Positions 22,875 through 31,112 of a stretch of 48,961 bases of DNA are shown in pieces; within the stretch, counting starts at the first letter, position 1; every line of letters starts with the position of its first letter. This DNA comes from a virus: IMG/VR virus record IMGVR_UViG_3300047310_000028, positions 1-48,961 of that record. One strand, given 5' to 3'. The position numbers and the translations under genes are program-made. Under the pieces are notes generated by a model that searched no databases, was not told where the DNA came from, and saw only the letters and a program-made list of their open reading frames with translations.

Positions 22875-24611
22875 ATGGAATTCATCGCATTGAACATCGG
22901 CTCATTAGATATAGTCGAAGCCACGGCGCAACGGCAAGAGATTGCTGAAGCTGCATCCAATAAAGTGGAGATAAGCGAACTGGCTGGCCTCCTATTGGAG
23001 ACTGTCCCAGAACTCCGGGAGGCTTACACAAGAGCTGACATCGAGCTGGCTCTTGATGATCGTGGCTGGCTCAACAGCAAGGCTGGCCTCCTATTGGAGA
23101 CTGTCCCAGAACTCCGGGAGGCTTACACAAGAGCTGACATCGAGCTGGCTCTTGATGATCGTGGCTGGCTCAACAGCAAGGCTTATCTCTCTGCTGAGAC
23201 TGATCCAATGACTCGGCAGCTAACAGTCGGCAAGTCCCGGTTATACTGGCAGAAAGACCCGTTAGCCAAGCAAGCAGTCCGGCTGCATACGGATTACGCG
23301 CTGGGAACCGGGATTACATTCCAGTCGAGCGTGCCGGAAGTTCAGACTGCTATCAATACATTCATGAAGGATAGACGCAACCGCGCCATCATGAGTTCGC
23401 GTGGGCAGCGGAAGAGTAGCAAGAAGCTCCTTGTGGATGGCGAGATTTTCTTTGCGATCTTTACTGATAAGGCCGGCAAAAAAGTTATCCGGCGAATCGA
23501 CCCGCTTCAGATCACCCACATCGTTACAGACCCGGATGACGATGAGCACATCTTAGGGTATCGCCGGCAGTTGCCGGTAAGGAATCCTTCTGACTCTCAA
23601 GCAGTAACAGGGCAGACAAAGGCTCTGTACTATGCAGACTGGACTGCGGACGATGAGGACAAGGCTCTAGGCGAGCAGCAGAAGTGCTTCATGAATGAAA
23701 ACATATCGTTTGAGGATGATGTGGTGATCTACCATCTCCCTTATGACGATATAGGGAAGCGCGGGAATGGTCTGCTGAGTGCGGCGAACGATTGGAGCAA
23801 GGAGCATCGCCGCTTCATGGAAGCTCGTGTTGCGATCACACAGGCCTTGAGCAAGTATGCCTACAAGCTCACCACGAAGGGTGGACAGAAGGCAGTCGAT
23901 GCACTCAAGACAAAACTTCAGTCCACATATGTAAACTCCGGCAGCCAGCAGGTCGAGAAGAACCCCCCACCCGCTCCCGGAGGAACTTGGGCACAGAACC
24001 AAGCCGCAGACCTCGAAGCGGTGCCGAGAGCAACGGGTGCCGGCGATGCAGCAACAGACGGTAACCAACTTAAGCTGATGGTGGCCGCAGCAACCGGCAT
24101 CATGATTCATTACTTCGGTGACCCATCGACCGGGAACCTCGCCACAGCAACGGCGATGGAACTACCGATGTTGAAGATGTTTAAGAGCTATCAAAAGCTC
24201 TGGTGCGATGCTTACATCGACATCTTCACTATCGTCATGGATAAGAACTCCGGCGATGGTATTGATGAAGCTCTGGAAGACCTCGACCTTGAGGTTGAGT
24301 TGCCTCCGATCTTGGATGTTGACTTGCAGAAGCTAGCAAGCGCAATTACCGCTTGCGCAAGTATCTGGCCGGAGCTTGCGGAGAACGATGACATTCTGGC
24401 CTCTGTTCTTGCTGCGCTCGAAGTTCCGGACATCGATGAGGCGATGAAGGAGCTGAGAGCAATTCGGAAGACGCAACAAGCGGAACAAAAGAAGAAAGAT
24501 GATCTGGAAATGAAGGTGATGGCGGCTGGAGCAGCTCCCGGACTTAATGCCAAAGAATCGCAGGAGCTAACCGCTGCTTTGGTTAAAGTTGCGGAGTCAA
24601 TGCGCTTGTGA
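22875..24611 (+). CDS. portal protein, with exact internal 33-residue duplication
   Basis: 578 residues. The core (WQKDPLAKQAVRLHTDYALG, GEIFFAIFTD, RRIDPLQITHIVTDPDDDEH, AATGIMIHYFGDPSTGNLA) is that of a phage portal, the dodecameric ring through which DNA enters the capsid. It has an acidic helical C-terminus. Near the N-terminus residues about 37-69 are repeated exactly at 70-102 (bases 22982-23080 and 23081-23179 identical). The duplication lies outside the clip and crown, in a helical leader, so the protein may tolerate it. Gene order TerL-portal-MuF-protease supports the call. Confidence 0.93.
   Translation: MEFIALNIGSLDIVEATAQRQEIAEAASNKVEISELAGLLLETVPELREAYTRADIELALDDRGWLNSKAGLLLETVPELREAYTRADIELALDDRGWLNSKAYLSAETDPMTRQLTVGKSRLYWQKDPLAKQAVRLHTDYALGTGITFQSSVPEVQTAINTFMKDRRNRAIMSSRGQRKSSKKLLVDGEIFFAIFTDKAGKKVIRRIDPLQITHIVTDPDDDEHILGYRRQLPVRNPSDSQAVTGQTKALYYADWTADDEDKALGEQQKCFMNENISFEDDVVIYHLPYDDIGKRGNGLLSAANDWSKEHRRFMEARVAITQALSKYAYKLTTKGGQKAVDALKTKLQSTYVNSGSQQVEKNPPPAPGGTWAQNQAADLEAVPRATGAGDAATDGNQLKLMVAAATGIMIHYFGDPSTGNLATATAMELPMLKMFKSYQKLWCDAYIDIFTIVMDKNSGDGIDEALEDLDLEVELPPILDVDLQKLASAITACASIWPELAENDDILASVLAALEVPDIDEAMKELRAIRKTQQAEQKKKDDLEMKVMAAGAAPGLNAKESQELTAALVKVAESMRL
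22982..23179 (+). repeat. perfect 99-bp tandem duplication inside portal
   Basis: Two adjacent copies, 99 bases each, identical at every base, followed by four more matching bases. Being a multiple of three it keeps the frame and adds 33 codons. Absence of any difference means the event is very recent or an assembly artefact. Confidence 0.95.
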
Positions 24612-25423
24612 TTCCGTTCCTACTACGCAAGCTGGTCGAGACACTCAACCGTCCTGGACTTCTCGGAGCTGCCGGCATGCGGCGAGAGAAGGCTTGTGCC
24701 CGTGATGTAGCAACTTACTTCCGGGCACTTGGGGAACGGTTACCAATCGAGAGTCTTGCCCAGCTTGCCGAGTCCCAGCACAAGGAGGCCGCTCTCCATA
24801 GTTCGGAGCTGATGATTAAGACTGTGCTCCGACAAATGCGGCCAGCGTTGGTTAGTCTCCTCTCTTCCCACAAGATGATGGCGTGGAAGGAAGGATACAA
24901 GAACGCGCAAGTCCACGATGATGCTTCTCTAAAGGAAGCGGCCAAACCAAAAGCCAAGGTCAAACAAACTCCTCTCGATCAACTTGGGCCCACCGGAGAA
25001 CGGGCAGCGGATTATGCAGCAACCTCCGCAGCAGAGACGGTCGTTGGAATTGATGCTACAACTCTATCTCTAATTCAGGATGCCATATCGACAGGCATCG
25101 AGGAGCGGTTGGGCGTAGGTGGTACAGCAAGACTCATCCGGGAAGTTGTGACGGATATGTCTGTTAAGAGGTCTGAGGCCATCGCTACAACAGAGATGAA
25201 TGATGCTATTAGTCAGGCAACTCTGGAGAAGCTTGGTGACCTAGGGATTGAATACAAGAAAGCAATTCCTGTAGATGACCCCTGCGACATTTGCCAAGAG
25301 AATGCGGATGCTGGAGCAATACCAGTAGATGATGAATTTCCGAGTGGCGATGATGCTACTCCATTCCATACACGTTGCCGTTGCGCCGTAGTTGGAGCAC
25401 GGGCACCACAGGAGGATTTATGA
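24608..25423 (+). CDS. MuF-like minor head protein
   Basis: 271 residues starting at GTG that overlaps the portal stop. The C-terminal half is the Mu F-like domain: RSEAIATTEMNDAISQATLEK, then DPCDICQENADAG, and finally TPFHTRCRCAVV, the usual C..C ... H..CRC signature. The N-terminal half is helical. It probably sits in the prohead near the portal and helps assembly or is ejected with DNA. The stop overlaps the ATG of the protease. Confidence 0.9.
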   Translation: MIPFLLRKLVETLNRPGLLGAAGMRREKACARDVATYFRALGERLPIESLAQLAESQHKEAALHSSELMIKTVLRQMRPALVSLLSSHKMMAWKEGYKNAQVHDDASLKEAAKPKAKVKQTPLDQLGPTGERAADYAATSAAETVVGIDATTLSLIQDAISTGIEERLGVGGTARLIREVVTDMSVKRSEAIATTEMNDAISQATLEKLGDLGIEYKKAIPVDDPCDICQENADAGAIPVDDEFPSGDDATPFHTRCRCAVVGARAPQEDL

Positions 25424-26787
25424 ACCCCAAGTACAAGTTAGTTGACGGAACAATCCTGAGCGAGGCCGCTGCTCTATCTAAGGGAAGCAGCTTCACAGCA
25501 ATCCAATCGCAGGTCTACTCTGCCATCAATACCCAAATTCGCAAAGGCGCGGATATGGACTTGGACGGAGACGGCGATGCCGACATGAATGATTACGCTT
25601 ATGTCGTTGACCTCTATCCTGACGTTGCGATCTACAGCATGAACGGTTTCCTCTTCAGCGTCAAGTACAAGATCGCAAAGAACGATGTCACGCTGGGCGC
25701 GCCTGTTCGCGTGGATGTCTGCTATGCTCCTGTTAAGGAGTCCGGCAGAGTCCCGGTTACCAGCAGCCGCAAGCTCTCGGAAGGAGCCTACAACAAGTCA
25801 ACCGGAAAGTTAACGGTGACGGTTATCCAGCCGGGATTCAATACCAGCCAGAGCAAGTATTACAAGGAGAGCGCACTCAAGCGCGGGCACAAGGTCTTCG
25901 AGGGAGCGAAGATGTTTGCCAATCACCAGACTGCTCTCGAAGAGAAGGCGAGGCCGGAGGGAGATGTCAACCACTGGGTTGCTAATCTAAAGAGCACCTG
26001 GGTTGAGTCGGATGGCTCGATAAAGGGAGATGTGGTTGTAATCGACCCAACCTTCAAAGCCAAGCTTGAAAACCTCGCAGAGGCCGGGTTGCTGGGAGAG
26101 ATGGGAGTGTCCATCCGCGCAATCGGAGAAGGATACAACGACACGGTCGAGGGTGTCGAGACGATGGTGGTAGAAAGTTTCATTGCTGCCCGGAGCGTGG
26201 ACTTTGTGACGTATCCCGGTGCTGGCGGCAGGGTTGAAACTATCGAGTCTGATAGCAACGACCCGAATGATGTGGACTTGGTGACTCTGGCTGAGCTTAG
26301 CAAGAGACGCCCAGACCTTGTGCTCTTAATCGAATCCAAAACTAAGAAGGAGCTTGACAATATGAAGACTGCGGAACAACTCAACACGGAGCTGGCTGAG
26401 GCCAACAAGAAGATCGAAACGTTGACCACGGAAGCTCAAGAGGCAGTGAAGACTGGGAAGAAAGCGGTTGCGGCCGCAGAGCTTACCAAACTCCTGTCAG
26501 AAAGCAAATTGCCCGCACCGGCGCAAGTGCGGCTGAAAGAGCAGTTCAAGGAAGCGGTCGAAGTGGCCGGCATGAAAGAGGCCATCGAAGCAGAAAAGAC
26601 CTACATTGCTTCTCTCACCGGCAACAAGGGTGGAGTTCGCAATATGGGAGCTTCCGAGGCTGATCTGTCCGAGGCCGATGCCGGAGATAAGGATGATGCT
26701 GCCGACAAGATCAGCATGGTTGAGTCCTATCAGAAGATGGGGCTGAGCAAGGAAGAGGCTGAGATCGCAGCTAAGGGCCACCGATAG
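25420..26787 (+). CDS. prohead protease fused to scaffold domain
   Basis: 455 residues from ATG at 25420, preceded by GGAGG. Residues about 150-290 (KVFEGAKMFANH, then EGDVNHWVANLKSTW, LGEMGVSIRAIGEG, RSVDFVTYPGAGG) form a phage capsid maturation protease of the serine type. An unusual N-terminal part carries a Ca-binding-like DLDGDGDADMNDYAYVVD (dockerin/EF-hand style). The C-terminal 140 residues are coiled coil and acidic, as in scaffolds, and can be made separately from an internal start at 26362. The lambda C/Nu3 pair has the same arrangement. Confidence 0.85.
   Translation: MNPKYKLVDGTILSEAAALSKGSSFTAIQSQVYSAINTQIRKGADMDLDGDGDADMNDYAYVVDLYPDVAIYSMNGFLFSVKYKIAKNDVTLGAPVRVDVCYAPVKESGRVPVTSSRKLSEGAYNKSTGKLTVTVIQPGFNTSQSKYYKESALKRGHKVFEGAKMFANHQTALEEKARPEGDVNHWVANLKSTWVESDGSIKGDVVVIDPTFKAKLENLAEAGLLGEMGVSIRAIGEGYNDTVEGVETMVVESFIAARSVDFVTYPGAGGRVETIESDSNDPNDVDLVTLAELSKRRPDLVLLIESKTKKELDNMKTAEQLNTELAEANKKIETLTTEAQEAVKTGKKAVAAAELTKLLSESKLPAPAQVRLKEQFKEAVEVAGMKEAIEAEKTYIASLTGNKGGVRNMGASEADLSEADAGDKDDAADKISMVESYQKMGLSKEEAEIAAKGHR
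26362..26787 (+). CDS. nested in-frame scaffold protein
   Basis: An internal ATG in the protease frame, preceded by GGAG nine bases upstream (AAGGAGCTTGACAATATG). It would give a 141-residue protein beginning MKTAEQLNTELAEANKKIE: coiled coil, Lys/Glu-rich, with an acidic end and no Cys, all features of phage scaffolds. Prediction rests on the ribosome-binding site and on the known lambda Nu3 precedent. Confidence 0.6.
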   Translation: MKTAEQLNTELAEANKKIETLTTEAQEAVKTGKKAVAAAELTKLLSESKLPAPAQVRLKEQFKEAVEVAGMKEAIEAEKTYIASLTGNKGGVRNMGASEADLSEADAGDKDDAADKISMVESYQKMGLSKEEAEIAAKGHR

Positions 26788-26809
26788 TTCGGCATGTAGT
26801 TCAACCAAC

Positions 26810-26825
26810 AACTTCTAACAAATTG
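26810..26825 (+). promoter_or_regulatory. leader element CTTCTAACAAATT (copy 1)
   Basis: CTTCTAACAAATTGAA, followed after a few bases by AAGGAGC and the ATG of the decoration gene. The same arrangement recurs before the major capsid gene, and a relative occurs before 17937. It may be a late promoter or a translation-enhancing leader for two very highly expressed genes. Confidence 0.4.
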
Positions 26826-26844
26826 AAATAAGGAGCTTTGATTT

Positions 26845-27228
26845 ATGGCACAGAACTTTAAACAACCCGGACGCGTGATTGACGCTCTGGGCTCTGAATG
26901 CACTTGCCCTGCGTTGAACAACAAGCCCACTGCCGGCGACCCTGTGGTGATTGGCACCGGCCTCGCTGGTGTTGCGGAAACTACGGCTGCTGCTACCACA
27001 GACACCGTTCCCGTCAACACCATGGGAGTTTATAACATCCCGGTGTCGGGCACTAACAACGCCGGCAACATTGCGGTTGCGAAGGGCGATAAACTCTTCA
27101 TCAAACCTGCCACCGCGGTGGTCAGCAAGGATTCAGTCACTGCCGGCCAGATTCCTTACGGCATTGCGCTGGGCCCTGTGAACTCAGGCGCGGTTGCCAG
27201 CATCGATGTTCGCCTTGGCGTCAACTAG
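26845..27228 (+). CDS. capsid decoration protein (DUF2190-like)
   Basis: 127 residues, Ala/Gly/Val/Thr-rich and beta-stranded, with GDPVVIGTGLAGVAETTAAA near residue 32 and GDKLFIKPATAVVSKD later. This is the pattern of the DUF2190 head-decoration family that trimerises on capsids. Position directly before the major capsid gene and its own leader agree. No Cys apart from CTC near the start. Confidence 0.85.
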   Translation: MAQNFKQPGRVIDALGSECTCPALNNKPTAGDPVVIGTGLAGVAETTAAATTDTVPVNTMGVYNIPVSGTNNAGNIAVAKGDKLFIKPATAVVSKDSVTAGQIPYGIALGPVNSGAVASIDVRLGVN

Positions 27229-27246
27229 GCAAGCAAAGCAATTAAA

Positions 27247-27262
27247 CCTCTAACAAATTCAG
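27247..27262 (+). promoter_or_regulatory. leader element CCTCTAACAAATT (copy 2)
   Basis: CCTCTAACAAATTCAG, then AACAAGGAGC and the ATG of the capsid gene, 20 bases downstream. Nearly the same as the copy before the decoration gene. Confidence 0.4.
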
Positions 27263-27281
27263 AACAAGGAGCAACAACTGT

Positions 27282-28442
27282 ATGGCGGATTTTTTGGAAA
27301 CAATGAATGAGGCAGAAGGCTTTGCTGAGGTTCGCACGAAGGATAAGAAGAAACAAAAATACCTCAATGAAGCTTGCAAGAAACTGATCTCACTCATCGT
27401 CAATGAGAAGGGTTATCGCACCTCGATGCGGCGCGCAATGCTCGAAGAGGCTGCGACCACCACAGAGTTTCCGATCATTTTCGGAACCATCCTCGACCGG
27501 CAGCTGCTGGCCAAGTATGCAATCGCAAAACCTGACTGGCGCCAGTATGTCAAAGTAGGCAGCCAGATGGACTTCCGGCCTCAGCAGCCCATCGGAGTCT
27601 TCGGACTTCAGGGTGCGTTGAACCAGGTCAAGTCCATGACTGAATACAAACAGGATGCCAAGCTGGGCTCCGGTGCGGTAACGATCAGCTTGAACAAGTT
27701 CGGACGCCGGTTTGGTCTGGGCTGGGAAATTCTGATCGGTGACGACCTGGGTGCCTTCTCGGACATCGCAGAGCGGTTGGCGAATGCTGCGTTGCGGACG
27801 GAATACCGCGAAGCAACGAAGCTCCTGATTGCTGCTGGCGGTGGCGGTAACGCTGCTCTCTTCGGTGCGCCTATCGTTCACCCGATTGACGCCGGCAACG
27901 TTCAGAACAAGCTGACTGGTGCTGGTTCTGCTCTCTCCGTAACGGGAGTCCAGAACGCGGTGCAGCTGTTCCGCCAGATGTTGGATGCGGACGGCGAACC
28001 TGTGATCATCGATGGCTTTGAGATGGTTGTCCCTCCGGCTCTCGAAGTTCCGATGTATCAGGTTCTTCAGTCTCAGCTGCTCATCGCGGCTGGCGGTGGT
28101 GCGAACCTCCTGAGCCCCAACAAGAACGTGATCACCAACTTCTCGATCACAGGCCACATGAATCCTTACTTGCCGATTCTCGACACTTCGGCCAGCAAGA
28201 ACACCACGTGGTACCTGATTGCACGGTTGGCGAACGGAGCAGCGGTGCAGTTGAACTTCCTCCGTGGTCATGAATCTCCTGAACTGGTTATGAAGAACCC
28301 GAACAAGCTCACGCTTGGCGGCGCCATTCAAGACCCGTTGCAGGGAGACTTCGAGCAGGACGCGATTGACTGGCGCGTTCGGCACATCATGGGCGGAGTG
28401 CAGATCGACCCGCGCATGGCCGTTGTCAACGTTGGTCAGTAG
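27282..28442 (+). CDS. major capsid protein (Mu gpT-like)
   Basis: 386 residues with a long charged N-terminal helix (VRTKDKKKQKYLNEACKK), then TEFPIIFGTILDRQLLAKYA, RRFGLGWEILIGDDLGAFSD, and repeated AAGGG segments. The overall pattern is that of Mu-type / HK97-fold major head proteins. It follows the protease, scaffold and decoration genes, and a strong terminator closes the gene. AGGAG precedes the ATG by ten bases. Expected to form the icosahedral shell after scaffold removal. Confidence 0.93.
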   Translation: MADFLETMNEAEGFAEVRTKDKKKQKYLNEACKKLISLIVNEKGYRTSMRRAMLEEAATTTEFPIIFGTILDRQLLAKYAIAKPDWRQYVKVGSQMDFRPQQPIGVFGLQGALNQVKSMTEYKQDAKLGSGAVTISLNKFGRRFGLGWEILIGDDLGAFSDIAERLANAALRTEYREATKLLIAAGGGGNAALFGAPIVHPIDAGNVQNKLTGAGSALSVTGVQNAVQLFRQMLDADGEPVIIDGFEMVVPPALEVPMYQVLQSQLLIAAGGGANLLSPNKNVITNFSITGHMNPYLPILDTSASKNTTWYLIARLANGAAVQLNFLRGHESPELVMKNPNKLTLGGAIQDPLQGDFEQDAIDWRVRHIMGGVQIDPRMAVVNVGQ

Positions 28443-28463
28443 TTCTGGCCGGCAATAACCTAG

Positions 28464-28492
28464 AGGCCGGGATGAAAGTCCCGGCCTTCTTT
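28464..28492 (+). terminator. rho-independent terminator after major capsid gene
   Basis: AGGCCGGGA pairs with TCCCGGCCT around a six-base TGAAAG loop, followed by TCTTTAT. A nine-bp GC-rich stem with a U-rich tail, directly after the capsid stop codon. Confidence 0.88.
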
Positions 28493-28513
28493 ATCGCTTA
28501 TTAGAGAGGGCAT

Positions 28514-28891
28514 ATGTCGACATCGTTAGATGCTACAACAACAACTGGTCAGATGCGTTATCTCATTGGCGATACAGACCTAACAAAAGCCAATTTTCAA
28601 GACGAAGACCTTGCTGCCATTTTCAATCTTTCTCCGAATGGGAGCTTGTATCTTGCTTGTGCGCTTGCGCTCGATTCCCTTGCCAACAAGGCCGCCAGTA
28701 AGCTCAACAACATCGTTCTTGGAACGTTGAAGATCGACCAAACTTCAAAGGTAGCTGCCCTGAAGGCCGCAGCCGCAGGATTCCGTGACCTCGAATACAA
28801 CACCCCAGCCTTTGCAATAATCGAGGATAACCTTAGCAGCATGAACGAGCTGCTTATCATCCGCAACCGCATCATGAGAACGGAGACATAA
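28514..28891 (+). CDS. head-tail connector / head completion protein
   Basis: 125 residues, helical, starting MSTSLDATTTTGQMRYLIGD and including FQDEDLAAIFNL and a regular Ala-rich helix. The RYLIGDTD...L.D..L pattern is common to the small connector (gp6-like) proteins that follow the capsid gene. Expected to form the ring below the portal. Normal spacing to the next gene. Confidence 0.7.
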   Translation: MSTSLDATTTTGQMRYLIGDTDLTKANFQDEDLAAIFNLSPNGSLYLACALALDSLANKAASKLNNIVLGTLKIDQTSKVAALKAAAAGFRDLEYNTPAFAIIEDNLSSMNELLIIRNRIMRTET

Positions 28892-28895
28892 GCCA

Positions 28896-29261
28896 ATGGC
28901 GATTGAGATTGATCTCGACCTCTCGGAAGTCTTTGACGATGTATGCGACATCAAACAGGATTCAGCTACAACAGGAGTATATGGCCATCCCACTGTGCCT
29001 ACCAGTAATGCGGGCACCGTGGTAGCTCCTGCTGTAGCCTGTAAGCTCCTCCCGGATACCCGCAGAGGTGTAGCTCCCGGAGGAGACAAGCACGCCATCG
29101 TTTCCAAATACATTCTCTATCTCTTCCCGGTGCCTGGTGTGACCTTCTCGGAAGACATGTGGGTGTTCATCGACAACCAGAGATACAATATCATGGACAT
29201 TGTGGAACCCGTAGTAATAGGAGCGCCATACGAGTTCCGAATGCAGCGTGTCAAACCATGA
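28896..29261 (+). CDS. head completion / neck protein, 121 aa
   Basis: 121 residues, beta-stranded, with KYILYLFPVPGVTFSEDMWV and INDQRY-like IDNQRYNIMDIV near the C-terminus. That is the shape of stopper-type neck proteins (a central barrel ending with a hydrophobic strand). Position between a connector and the tail completion proteins supports the call; the sequence itself is not diagnostic. Confidence 0.6.
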   Translation: MAIEIDLDLSEVFDDVCDIKQDSATTGVYGHPTVPTSNAGTVVAPAVACKLLPDTRRGVAPGGDKHAIVSKYILYLFPVPGVTFSEDMWVFIDNQRYNIMDIVEPVVIGAPYEFRMQRVKP

Positions 29262-29632
29262 CCGTACCTAGAACAACGAGGGCCACAGAAATGTCACCCA
29301 ACGCTGACTTCGTCACAAGGCCGGAGCTGGATGCCACAATCGAGTCTATCAACCGGGAGCTTTCCGGTTTAAACTCGAAGATGGATACTCTCCTCACAAA
29401 CAAATTCGAGGAGTCCCGGAACATGGGTGCTCTTCAAGAACAGGTGAGAGGTCTGGCATCAAAGTCAGACATTCAAGCCGCAGCCATTCAGCGAATTGAG
29501 AACGATTCGAGGAAGAATCAGATTGCTCCTCGTGACGCGCTCATTAAGTTTCTGTACGATGCATTGAAATTGATTGCTGGAGCTGCTCTTGGGTATCTCG
29601 CCAGCGGAGGCAAGCTACCACATGCCCAATGA
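29258..29632 (+). CDS. coiled-coil protein with C-terminal membrane helix
   Basis: 124 residues from the ATG at 29258, which overlaps the upstream TGA. The middle (LDATIESINRELSGLNSKMD and following) is a long coiled coil, and the end LIKFLYDALKLIAGAALGYL is one hydrophobic helix. Topology is like small holin or tail-assembly accessory proteins; an xhlA-like protein also has this shape. It is unusual between neck genes. Function not established. Confidence 0.6.
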   Translation: MTVPRTTRATEMSPNADFVTRPELDATIESINRELSGLNSKMDTLLTNKFEESRNMGALQEQVRGLASKSDIQAAAIQRIENDSRKNQIAPRDALIKFLYDALKLIAGAALGYLASGGKLPHAQ

Positions 29633-29972
29633 CGTCAAGTTCACCCTTAATCTCGATACGGAAGGAGCCAAGGCGAAGATACGCGAGGCAATACTTGCGG
29701 GTGTGACGGAGGTCTTTGAGTTAGACATCAAGCCGGAAGCAGTCAACCTTTCTCCATATATCACAGGAACCAATCGAAGGCTCATCGATGAGGATGTGGT
29801 CGAGGTTCCCGAAGGAGTGCAGGCAACTCTTTATGGTCAATCTGGATACAGTGGTTATCTGGAATTGGGAACTGTGAAGATGAAAGCTCAGCCCTATCTC
29901 TGGCCGGCATTTAATCAGTTTGTAAGCAAGATATTCGATGTTGTCAAAAGTAAACTAAGAGATACACCGTGA
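29622..29972 (+). CDS. HK97 gp10-like tail completion/neck protein
   Basis: 116 residues from ATG at 29622 (MPNDVKFTLNLDTEGAKAK). The segment LDIKPEAVNLSPYITGTNRR and later YSGYLELGTVKMKAQPYLWP is the pattern of the gp10-like family: V..SPv.TG.L...I, Y...vE.GT..m.A.P.l.pA. These proteins join head and tail. Ten-base overlap with the preceding gene. Confidence 0.85.
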   Translation: MPNDVKFTLNLDTEGAKAKIREAILAGVTEVFELDIKPEAVNLSPYITGTNRRLIDEDVVEVPEGVQATLYGQSGYSGYLELGTVKMKAQPYLWPAFNQFVSKIFDVVKSKLRDTP

Positions 29973-29979
29973 GGTTGTG

Positions 29980-30414
29980 ATGGTTGACCCTAATGCTCTT
30001 CTCGCTCTCTGGTTCCGTTCCATCGCTGCAATCACTACTCTTCTGCCAAATCGGAACAATACCAATAGCATTTATGCAGTCGAGCTTCCTCCTAAGTTCG
30101 ACCCTTCGTTGGGGCCAGCAATAACAATAATGGCAAGCGGAGGCTTTTCCAACCCGGAGATTCCCACCATCATCCGGCCTCGCATGCAGATTAAAATTTG
30201 GGGCGATGTACTTGCTGTTGAGGCAGTTAGGGCAGTATATTCTGCAATGTACGATTCGATAAACGGGATGGGCAATATCAAGATTGTGAACGGAGCTACT
30301 CCTGTGGGCACGATCTTATCCTGTTGCGAGGTAACACCACCCCAAGACCTTTCTGATCCAGACACGGATTGGGCAACTGTTGTTTCATTCTACGAGCTCA
30401 TTGCGCGTAGTTAA
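29980..30414 (+). CDS. tail terminator / completion protein
   Basis: 144 residues from ATG at 29980, with GAGG five bases upstream (a GTG one codon earlier is also possible). It starts with a helix followed by SIYAVELPP and ends VVSFYELIARS. Location after the gp10-like gene and before the tail tube is that of the tail terminator (gpU / DUF3168-like), whose ring caps the tail. Sequence evidence alone is moderate. Confidence 0.65.
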   Translation: MVDPNALLALWFRSIAAITTLLPNRNNTNSIYAVELPPKFDPSLGPAITIMASGGFSNPEIPTIIRPRMQIKIWGDVLAVEAVRAVYSAMYDSINGMGNIKIVNGATPVGTILSCCEVTPPQDLSDPDTDWATVVSFYELIARS

Positions 30415-30454
30415 TCTGTCGGAGAACACCGACTCAAAATGGAGGTAATATCCT

Positions 30455-31054
30455 ATGTCGAACCTTACGCAGGGCACAGCAGGCAATATTATTGTTGGCC
30501 CGGCAAGACTCTTGGTGGCTCCGGCTGGAACTACCTTGCCCACCTTGGACGGAACACTTGATCCTGTTACGTTCCCTGCGGGTTGGCAAGAAGTTGGTTA
30601 CACGGATGCCGGCGTCCAGATTGCCTACACTCCCGGAGTGAAGGACATTATGGTGGATGAAGAAATGGCCACTGTAAAGAAAATTCTGGACTCTGAAAAA
30701 CTCGCGATCAGCTGCTCTCTGGCAGAGACCACCCTCAAGAACCTCAGCCGCGCAATCTCCGGGTCTATCCTGACCCAGACTGCGGCTGACGTCACTCACG
30801 CCCAGCTCGATGTATTGGAAGTTGGTTCTGGCTTGCTGACAGAAGTAATCGTTGCACTCGAAGGCTTGAACCAGGCAGGACGTCAGCGCATCATCATCGG
30901 CTATCGAGCTGTTGCTGAGGCGAACGTTCAGGCAACTTTCAAGCGCAACGATAAGCTGGTGTGGCCGGTACAGTTCGGCCTCTTGGCGGATTCCACAAAG
31001 ACTCCCGGCAAGCGGTTGATCAAGATCGTTGACCTGGTTGCGCCTCACAGCTAA
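30455..31054 (+). CDS. major tail tube protein
   Basis: 199 residues, beta-rich, starting with IIVGPARLLVAPAGTTLP, then PAGWQEVGYTDAGVQIAYTP and KKILDSEKLAISCSLAETTL. This is the pattern of siphovirus tail tube proteins (gpV-like: GYTDxGV...). GGAGGT precedes the ATG. It is followed by a hairpin terminator, as expected of a highly expressed gene. It polymerises as hexameric rings along the tail. Confidence 0.8.
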   Translation: MSNLTQGTAGNIIVGPARLLVAPAGTTLPTLDGTLDPVTFPAGWQEVGYTDAGVQIAYTPGVKDIMVDEEMATVKKILDSEKLAISCSLAETTLKNLSRAISGSILTQTAADVTHAQLDVLEVGSGLLTEVIVALEGLNQAGRQRIIIGYRAVAEANVQATFKRNDKLVWPVQFGLLADSTKTPGKRLIKIVDLVAPHS

Positions 31055-31065
31055 ACTGAACTTGA

Positions 31066-31098
31066 GCCGGAGGTCGAGTGGCCTCCGGCATTCTTCTT
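31066..31098 (+). terminator. terminator after tail tube gene
   Basis: GCCGGAGG pairs with CCTCCGGC around an eight-base loop, followed by ATTCTTCTT. Between the tail tube stop and the next ribosome-binding site. Confidence 0.82.
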
Positions 31099-31112
31099 GA
31101 AGGAGGAGAACG

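Noticed and set aside
27390-28385. 331-residue minus-strand ORF opposite the major capsid gene
   Set aside because: Its sequence is Arg/His/Val-rich filler typical of an antisense frame; the plus strand carries an unambiguous capsid protein with a terminator.
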